Shown here: piece after piece, positions 62,601-64,000 of the stretch
How positions within the stretch are numbered: the stretch's first letter is position 1
Layout of the letters: each line of letters starts with the position of its first letter
Assembly (NCBI GenBank): GCA_018398805.1
Contig: JAGFBZ010001885.1
Coordinates: 1,265,001-1,329,000 of the forward strand
DNA from: Hirundichthys speculiger
Lineage: Eukaryota > Chordata > Actinopteri > Beloniformes > Exocoetidae
Direction: 5' to 3'
DNA length: 64,000 bases
The notes under the pieces: generated by a model
Databases searched by the model: none
Told to the model about the DNA's origin: nothing
The model's input: the letters and a program-made list of their open reading frames with translations, nothing else
Made by a program: the position numbers and the translations under genes

Positions 62601-63309
62601 ACTAAACCATTTTTTAAACCCCTTTTAAAATAAATACAGGGGAATATACAAATGAACTATTTATGGTTATTTATTGAATATTGAATAACAGCTGAAATCA
62701 CTGAAATAATTGACATGGGCACGATTAAGTCGATTATTGGTTCTGAACGTCGGTTACGATAAATTTTCGATGAATTACCCAGCCCTAATCCATTTGTCAA
62801 ATTATGGGACAGTAAAGATTTTTACCCATAAACCTAACATTCTGGACAGAAAGTGTTCACTGCAAATCCACTATTTCTGAGGGTGGATTCCAGCCTGAAT
62901 TCCACTTTCTTAATAAACGGCAGAAGTCCATTTACAAGGTTCAACATTTCCTTCTTATATGTTTTTTAGTTTGTGGAAAAGAAACTCGACTTTTTGAATC
63001 TGTTAGTACAGTGAAATGCACAACTGCTCGTTCCTTTTTAGATGTTTTCTGTGTTTACATGCTGGTCAAACAGTCTCTGACATGATACAGCTTTCTCTGA
63101 GCCTCTAACTTTACAGAAGAAAAAAAAATCTTTTTTTGAACAACTGCAACATCCAACAAAAAGAGCTCAGGGGTAGAAGTCTTCACAGCTGTGTTCACAA
63201 CAAAGACCTGACACATACCTTCCTGTATCGATGGTGCCTGCAACATTTGCTTGTAGTAGGAGTAGTACAGTCCACACTCCGTCCGAAAGGAAATCTCCCG
63301 CTTCACTTC
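17870..63309 (-). CDS. dpy19l3: DPY19L3 C-mannosyltransferase, 16 exons (5' end outside window)
   Basis: Sixteen minus-strand exons join without any frame break into 1,965 coding bases (654 codons plus TAA): 63309-63219, 56000-55879, 55591-55446, 54327-54204, 54026-53892, 50818-50687, 49941-49840, 49522-49449, 47834-47676, 45517-45386, 42303-42192, 41786-41730, 41371-41289, 26581-26449, 19373-19215, 18073-17870. The protein follows vertebrate DPY19L3 closely: [13 protein letters not shown] at the start, [56 protein letters not shown] and F-H-V-Y. Family knowledge: a multi-pass GT-C enzyme of the ER that transfers mannose from dolichol-phosphate-mannose to tryptophan carbon in thrombospondin repeats. 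Many hydrophobic segments are visible. The glutamate in F-R-T-E is likely the catalytic lumenal acid. By comparison with about 716 residues in human, some 75 N-terminal residues lie beyond 64000. Confidence 0.95.
18779..18822. repeat. (CA)n microsatellite
   Basis: About 22 CA units with one CG interruption. Confidence 0.95.
18960..19001. repeat. (GGA)n microsatellite
   Basis: About 14 GGA units; the opposite strand reads as a serine or leucine run in spurious frames. Confidence 0.95.
19215..19373 (-). CDS. dpy19l3: dpy19l3 window exon 15
   Basis: 159 bp, phase 0 at both ends. Encodes [17 protein letters not shown] and [21 protein letters not shown]. The donor is CAT|GTGGGC; reading through it hits a stop within six codons, so the donor is placed by homology (G-H|I-M-D-G-P-G). 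The acceptor tract is a (TG)n repeat. Confidence 0.94.
20058..20913. mobile_element. hAT-type element, degraded left end
   Basis: The right end AGTTGAGAACCACTG is the inverse of the common hAT start CAGTGGTTCTCAA. The left part has GTGGTGGGTCGCGACCCAAA, mirrored on the right by TTGGGTCGCGGC. No clear 8-bp duplication. It abuts the next element. Confidence 0.5.
21108..21356 (+). pseudogene. BED zinc finger of a hAT transposase (N-terminal remnant)
   Basis: 82 codons with V-W-T-L-F-G-F-Y, then C-K-R-C and a later H-I-L-R-H-C, the Cys2/His2 spacing of BED fingers in hAT/ZBED proteins. It ends in a stop right after the finger, so it could bind DNA at most and cannot transpose by itself. Whether it is transcribed is unknown. 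Confidence 0.65.
21998..22212. mobile_element. hAT-type MITE nested in the 20930-22569 element
   Basis: Ends CAGAGGTCTTCAACCCTGGT and the inverse CCAGGGTTGAACACCTCTG, flanked by an exact 8-bp duplication CTCTAAAC (21990-21997 and 22213-22220). It is a relative of 58520-58742. Confidence 0.9.
22578..24714. other. dpy19l3 intron, nothing recognised
   Basis: A poly-T run (about 22585-22606), a C/T run near 23860-23883 and short A-runs. No exon, RNA gene or recognisable transposon. Confidence 0.5.
24723..25803 (+). mobile_element. hAT element with BED-finger remnant
   Basis: Starts TAGGGCTGTCAAAGTTAACG and ends AATTGACAACCCTA, flanked by an exact 8-bp duplication ATATTTAT (24715-24722 and 25804-25811). 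Both ends are rich in GATTAA/AACGCG phrases. Around 25242-25380 the plus strand reads M-D-T-K-D-T and, after a stop, [16 protein letters not shown], the first half of a BED finger. No catalytic domain. Confidence 0.85.
26368..26430. repeat. GAGTGT/GTGT microsatellite-like repeat
   Basis: Imperfect GTGTGAGA/GAGTGTG units about 20 bp from the donor of dpy19l3 exon 26449-26581. Confidence 0.8.
26449..26581 (-). CDS. dpy19l3: dpy19l3 window exon 14
   Basis: 133 bp, acceptor CCCACAG, donor ACAG|GTACCG. Encodes [11 protein letters not shown] and T-N-H-P-H-Y-E-D, C-terminal domain motifs. A GAGTGT-type repeat lies about 20 bp beyond the donor. It is separated from exon 13 by the largest intron, 14.7 kb. 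Confidence 0.95.
26701..26950 (+). repeat. Dispersed repeat 'TATTTGTATAG', copy 2
   Basis: Same order of blocks as the copy at 13232: TTCAATTCAATTTTATTTGT, ACAGAGACCCAGAGCATGAC, an A-run, and AAGGAAAAACTCCACTTTAA. Confidence 0.85.
27395..27792. mobile_element. hAT-type MITE
   Basis: Starts TAGGGCTGCACGATTA and ends TTAATTGTGCAACCCTA (inverted ends), with an exact 8-bp duplication ATAATAAC (27387-27394 and 27793-27800). Interior AATCACGATT phrases; no coding part. Confidence 0.9.
27936..29554 (-). mobile_element. Sleeping Beauty-type Tc1 element, both ends present
   Basis: Ends CAGTTGAAGCCAGAAGTTTA and its inverse, each bordered by TA (27934-27935 and 29555-29556). The terminal repeats are long, about 215 bp, and each holds an outer and an inner GTTTACATA-type site (inner sites near 28131-28147 and 29335-29355), the IR/DR layout of Sleeping Beauty relatives. 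Size 1,619 bp is normal for a complete element. The transposase inside is broken. Confidence 0.93.
28189..29169 (-). pseudogene. Sleeping Beauty-type transposase pseudogene
   Basis: Starts [15 protein letters not shown] at 29169 with the paired-like DNA-binding part. Later pieces in changing frames include [32 protein letters not shown], and [15 protein letters not shown]. Frame shifts and stops interrupt it at least three times, for example at 29020 and again between 28867 and 28438, so no active enzyme can be made. About 980 bp against about 1,020 in the family. Confidence 0.9.
30429..30650 (+). repeat. Dispersed repeat 'TATTTGTATAG', copy 3
   Basis: Same blocks as copy 2 but the TTTGTATAGCG part is shortened. 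Its right end is cut by the TA microsatellite. Confidence 0.8.
30654..30760. repeat. (TA)n microsatellite
   Basis: More than 30 uninterrupted TA units then TACA/CACA variation. Produces spurious Tyr-Ile frames. Confidence 0.95.
30765..32320 (+). mobile_element. Tc1-like element, decayed
   Basis: Starts CAGTTGTGTTCAAAATAATG, a terminal phrase of a known fish Tc1-like group. Plus-strand remnants of a transposase run from about 31217 to 31895. The right inverted end was not found, so the border is approximate. Confidence 0.6.
31217..31895 (+). pseudogene. Tc1-like transposase pseudogene
   Basis: Recognisable pieces: K-A-R-G-K-N-K-K (31217 on), [15 protein letters not shown] across frames near 31510-31550, G-A-S-I-M-I-L/W-G-W-F near 31630, and [12 protein letters not shown] and D-D-P-K-H near 31700-31805. 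Several frame breaks. Confidence 0.7.
32565..32702 (+). pseudogene. THAP-like zinc-finger exon fragment
   Basis: From an ATG at 32565 an open frame of 46 codons reads [18 protein letters not shown], then C-V-R-P and [11 protein letters not shown], ending exactly at a strong donor AAG|GTAAGT. The E-K-C-R-x-W and Y-I-C-S-K order fits the middle and end of a THAP finger. The first Cys pair and the downstream Cys/His partner are not in this exon, so it is at most a partial finger. Confidence 0.5.
32781..32861. repeat. 34-bp inverted repeat hairpin
   Basis: Arms 32781-32814 and 32828-32861, one mismatch, 13-base loop. Centre of the fold-back element. Confidence 0.95.
33300..34000 (+). pseudogene. 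Tc1-like transposase fossil
   Basis: Pieces of a Tc1 transposase in order: M-P-R-R-(stop)-D-I-N-S-D near 33427, [21 protein letters not shown] near 33747-33810, and a degraded glycine block (N-G-G-H-G-D-D) near 33860. Many stops. Borders approximate. Confidence 0.55.
34001..35084. other. dpy19l3 intron, low-complexity only
   Basis: Contains an A/GAA-rich stretch (34189-34234). No exon or known repeat recognised otherwise. Confidence 0.5.
35085..35860. mobile_element. DNA transposon of the 9316-10355 family
   Basis: The left end has TGTGTTTGATAGATTATTTC and CAATACTTCTTGGC; the right end has the inverse CTCTACCAAACACAAATG. These match the ends of 9316-10355. The interior has no recognised gene. 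Confidence 0.5.
38617..38658. repeat. (TA)n microsatellite
   Basis: About 21 TA units. Confidence 0.95.
41137..41182. repeat. (CA)n microsatellite
   Basis: About 23 CA units with CG interruptions, about 100 bp downstream (on the minus strand) of the donor of the exon at 41289-41371. Confidence 0.95.
41289..41371 (-). CDS. dpy19l3: dpy19l3 window exon 13
   Basis: 83 bp, donor TTAG|GTACAA. Encodes [20 protein letters not shown], nearly invariant in DPY19L3, opening the C-terminal lumenal domain. Confidence 0.95.
41730..41786 (-). CDS. dpy19l3: dpy19l3 window exon 12
   Basis: 57 bp (19 codons), phase 0 at both ends, acceptor TTTTTTGCAG, donor AAG|GTATGC. Encodes [14 protein letters not shown], a single membrane segment. 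Confidence 0.93.
42192..42303 (-). CDS. dpy19l3: dpy19l3 window exon 11
   Basis: 112 bp, ends phase 0, donor CTG|GTAAGA. Encodes [14 protein letters not shown]. The acceptor pyrimidine tract is a nearly pure C run (42306-42332). Confidence 0.94.
42306..42332. repeat. Poly-G run forming a splice-acceptor C tract
   Basis: On the minus strand this is a C run, broken by one T, directly before the CAG of dpy19l3 exon 42192-42303. Confidence 0.95.
43515..43610 (-). repeat. L2-like repeat fragment
   Basis: GGCGACCTGTCCAGGGTGGA and GCCCAGTGACCGCTGGGACA; inverted relative of 13105-13230. Confidence 0.5.
44560..44826 (-). repeat. Dispersed repeat 'TATTTGTATAG', copy 4 (inverted)
   Basis: Reads the same blocks backwards: GTGGAGTTTTTCCTTGCCAC, CTCCCACTGTGGGAG, GTCATGCTCTGGGTCTCTGT and AATAAAATTGAATTGAATTG. 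Confidence 0.85.
45386..45517 (-). CDS. dpy19l3: dpy19l3 window exon 10
   Basis: 132 bp. Starts with a variable, charged loop ([10 protein letters not shown]) and ends with [11 protein letters not shown] and F-S-T-M-R. Confidence 0.94.
45518..47675. other. dpy19l3 intron
   Basis: Contains the 47146-47553 repeat and homopolymer runs near 46538-46553 (T) and 46890-46910 (A). No exon seen. Confidence 0.55.
47146..47553 (+). repeat. Interspersed repeat with CCTCCGCCAAGGAGG start
   Basis: Begins ACCTCCGCCAAGGAGGTTAT and ends GGCGGAGGTGTGCGCTCTCC followed by TTTTCTAGTT. This is a common vertebrate/fish repeat layout; family name not assigned. Confidence 0.6.
47676..47834 (-). CDS. dpy19l3: dpy19l3 window exon 9
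   Basis: 159 bp, acceptor CCTGCAG, donor TGAG|GTACGT. Encodes [17 protein letters not shown] and a hydrophobic helix. More GC-rich than the surrounding introns. Confidence 0.95.
47835..49448. other. dpy19l3 intron, nothing recognised
   Basis: A short CA repeat at 49176-49194 only. Confidence 0.5.
49449..49522 (-). CDS. dpy19l3: dpy19l3 window exon 8
   Basis: 74 bp. Encodes [13 protein letters not shown], a conserved amphipathic stretch. The acceptor tract is partly TG repeat. Confidence 0.94.
49840..49941 (-). CDS. dpy19l3: dpy19l3 window exon 7
   Basis: 102 bp, phase 0 at both ends. Encodes [14 protein letters not shown] and the helix [14 protein letters not shown]. Confidence 0.93.
49942..50686. 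other. dpy19l3 intron, nothing recognised
   Basis: No repeat or exon was identified between these two exons. Confidence 0.5.
50687..50818 (-). CDS. dpy19l3: dpy19l3 window exon 6
   Basis: 132 bp, phase 0 at both ends, acceptor TTTTCCCAG, donor CCAG|GTAGGT. Almost wholly hydrophobic; contains [13 protein letters not shown]. Confidence 0.94.
51205..51955 (-). pseudogene. Tc1-like element remnant with broken transposase
   Basis: Minus-strand pieces: [12 protein letters not shown] and L-P/M-P-G-E-R-Y, then [25 protein letters not shown], and [17 protein letters not shown], the catalytic core and second Asp of a widespread fish Tc1 group. Frames shift between pieces and no terminal inverted repeats remain. 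Confidence 0.8.
51990..52370. repeat. Degenerate alternating purine-pyrimidine tract
   Basis: Long run of ATGTGT, GTGTAT, GCATGT and TATATA phrases without a strict period; may be a decayed TG/TA microsatellite. Confidence 0.7.
52569..53359. mobile_element. hAT-type non-autonomous element
   Basis: Starts CAGGGATTCCCAAAGTGGGG and ends AAAAAGTTTGGGAACCGCTG. Flanks GAATAGAT and GTATAGAT match at 7 of 8. No transposase inside. Confidence 0.8.
53360..53891. other. dpy19l3 intron, nothing recognised
   Basis: Unique-looking AT-rich DNA with a C-rich spot near 53500. Confidence 0.5.
53892..54026 (-). CDS. dpy19l3: dpy19l3 window exon 5
   Basis: 135 bp, phase 0 at both ends. Encodes a membrane stretch containing [12 protein letters not shown]. 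Confidence 0.94.
54204..54327 (-). CDS. dpy19l3: dpy19l3 window exon 4
   Basis: 124 bp, acceptor TTTTTTCAG, donor CAG|GTACGG. Encodes [20 protein letters not shown], one of the best-kept DPY19L3 stretches. Confidence 0.95.
54328..55445. other. dpy19l3 intron, nothing recognised
   Basis: No exon, RNA gene or known repeat recognised. Confidence 0.5.
55446..55591 (-). CDS. dpy19l3: dpy19l3 window exon 3
   Basis: 146 bp, donor ACAG|GTGACT. Encodes [11 protein letters not shown] and a long hydrophobic helix ([11 protein letters not shown]). The acceptor AG follows a (TG)n tract instead of a normal pyrimidine tract. Confidence 0.95.
55879..56000 (-). CDS. dpy19l3: dpy19l3 window exon 2
   Basis: 122 bp, acceptor CCCAG, donor CAG|GTAACA. 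Encodes [13 protein letters not shown] through [15 protein letters not shown], the lumenal loop leading into a helix. Ends in phase 0. Confidence 0.95.
56175..56616. repeat. 12-bp ACAGCTAACCCC tandem repeat split by a hAT MITE
   Basis: Short array on both sides of the element at 56210-56570: about 3 units to the left and 4 to the right. The unbroken array reads Q-L-T-P repeats. Confidence 0.85.
56210..56570. mobile_element. hAT-type non-autonomous element, copy 2
   Basis: Starts CAGTGATTCCCAAAGTGTGG and ends TTTGGGAATGGCTG, with an exact 8-bp duplication CCCACAGC (56202-56209 and 56571-56578). Sequence matches 4474-4857. Confidence 0.93.
56617..57453. other. dpy19l3 intron, nothing recognised
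   Basis: AT-rich with no recognised exon or repeat. Confidence 0.5.
57986..58015. repeat. 30-bp perfect palindrome
   Basis: Perfect self-complementary sequence centred at 58000/58001 on CATATG, with AGAGGAACAC arms. Lies inside the Harbinger-like shell. Confidence 0.95.
58378..59122. mobile_element. hAT-type element nested in the Harbinger-like shell
   Basis: Starts CAGTGGTCCCCAACC and ends GGTTGGAGACCCCTG. The flanks do not match as an 8-bp duplication. It contains the MITE at 58520-58742. Confidence 0.75.
58520..58742. mobile_element. hAT-type MITE nested at third level
   Basis: Ends CAGGGGTAGGCAACCCCGGT and the inverse GGGGTTGCCTACCCCTG, with an exact 8-bp duplication TTCTATAT (58512-58519 and 58743-58750). 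Confidence 0.93.
59763..59803. repeat. (GCAC)n microsatellite
   Basis: About ten GCAC units with two GCAT variants. Confidence 0.9.
59975..61989. other. dpy19l3 intron, nothing recognised
   Basis: 2 kb of AT-rich sequence without recognised exon, RNA gene or transposon. Confidence 0.5.
61990..62190 (+). pseudogene. Tc1-like transposase fragment
   Basis: Pieces [24 protein letters not shown] and [11 protein letters not shown] across frames match the first catalytic Asp to glycine-block span of a Tc1 group distinct from the others in this window. Confidence 0.6.
62690..62790. repeat. hAT-like terminal fragment
   Basis: Contains CACGATTAAGTCGATTATTG and ends TTACCCAGCCCTAA, like the right ends of the AATCG/GATTAA-type hAT elements. 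The left end was not found. Confidence 0.4.
62791..63218 (-). other. dpy19l3 intron, nothing recognised
   Basis: Intron just downstream (minus strand) of window exon 1; no element identified. Confidence 0.5.
63219..63309 (-). CDS. dpy19l3: dpy19l3 window exon 1
   Basis: 91 bp, enters phase 0, ends with the first base of a Gly codon (GAAG|GTATGT). Encodes [20 protein letters not shown] and the stretch to P-S-I-Q-E, the start of the first lumenal loop, which carries the conserved Glu. Upstream exon(s) are outside the window. Confidence 0.93.
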
Positions 63310-63922
63310 CTGAAAGCAAAAGAGGATCATTATAGGCTGTATGAACATAAGTATTTCTATTCTGTGTAACATGGAAAACAGAAATCCTGGAAGGAATGAA
63401 AGAAAAGAAGAAAAGCAAAGCAGTTATCACAGAATTTCTCAGCAGTAGTTGTTAGAACTGTTTGTATTTTCTTGTTCCTTACTTTAGTGCTTGTTGTATT
63501 AAAATAGGGTCAGGTGACCATGGCCTGTTTATCGAAGTGATATTAATATCTAATGTAGGAATATCTAATCCAAAGTGGGCTAATGCTTAGGCGCCATTGC
63601 AAAATTTTTGGGACACGTAGCTGTTGGAAGAAATTAGCTCAAAGCTAAAAATCAATTATTGGTAAACTAATATGCACAATTAGTAGTTTTTATACAACAC
63701 TGCTACTCGCATAAGTATTTTCAAAACTGAAATGAACCAAAATACTGATTTCAATCTGTGTGTGACAGACAAAACTCTGGACTCACTACTTTAATTTAAT
63801 ACACTACATACCGGATGACTTGCACTTTAGTATTTACATTTCATTGCTTTTAGTTCTGTAATTTCTATTAATGTAACATAAGTTTTCATAGCTTGGATAT
63901 TTCATGTCCTGAAAATTGTATA
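63310..63922 (-). other. dpy19l3 intron, nothing recognised
   Basis: Sequence upstream of window exon 1 on the minus strand; the N-terminal exon is not seen here. Confidence 0.5.
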
Positions 63923-64000
63923 CAGTGAACCCTCACAGTTCGCGGTCTCAAGAATCGAGGTCTCAGTACGTAACGGAAGTTTCAAAAATATTTATCGAAA
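63923..64000. mobile_element. pogo/Tigger-like element end (partial)
   Basis: CAGTGAACCCTCACAGTTCG directly after TA (63921-63922) resembles the terminal repeat of pogo/Tigger-type DNA transposons. The rest lies outside the window. Confidence 0.5.

Noticed and set aside
1..64000. CRISPR arrays, bacterial operons, tRNA or rRNA genes
   Set aside because: None seen; tandem arrays present are microsatellites and minisatellites without spacers, and no cloverleaf candidates stood out by eye.

Overview
This is vertebrate, almost certainly teleost, genomic DNA. Genes are split by long introns with canonical GT/AG junctions. CA, TA and GGA microsatellites are common, and the non-coding DNA is packed with DNA transposons typical of fish: Tc1-like elements, hAT elements with 8-bp target duplications, and elements that look like Harbinger and piggyBac. 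No bacterial operon, CRISPR array, rRNA or tRNA gene was seen.

Layout. Positions 1-720 (minus strand) hold the 5' end of an intronless coiled-coil gene that runs off the left edge. Positions 2647-6878 (plus strand) hold the last two coding exons of a classical type III (CadN/neural-cadherin-like) cadherin: the end of the membrane segment, the p120-catenin region and the beta-catenin region. Its 3' UTR probably extends towards about 11.7 kb. Positions 11.8-17.8 kb are intergenic or UTR DNA with a Tc1-like element containing a 23-bp minisatellite, copies of common fish repeats, and a Harbinger-like remnant. From 17870 to 63309 (minus strand) lie the last 16 coding exons of dpy19l3, a tryptophan C-mannosyltransferase of the ER. 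All 16 join in one open frame of 654 codons plus stop; only the N-terminal exon(s) are missing, beyond 64000. The cadherin and dpy19l3 genes are tail to tail.

The dpy19l3 introns, up to 14.7 kb, hold most of the transposons. They include a 1.62-kb Sleeping Beauty-type element with both terminal IR/DR ends, several hAT elements with matching 8-bp duplications (two with BED zinc-finger remnants), three nested-insertion stacks, a fold-back element carrying a THAP-like exon, and several decayed Tc1 transposases. Several dpy19l3 splice acceptors are built from microsatellite or homopolymer DNA.

The two recognised genes are not known to act in one pathway; one works in cell adhesion and the other in ER protein glycosylation. 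I found no clearly new multi-gene system. The best leads are the unidentified coiled-coil gene, the histidine-rich cadherin tail, the THAP-bearing fold-back element and the repeat-borne splice sites.
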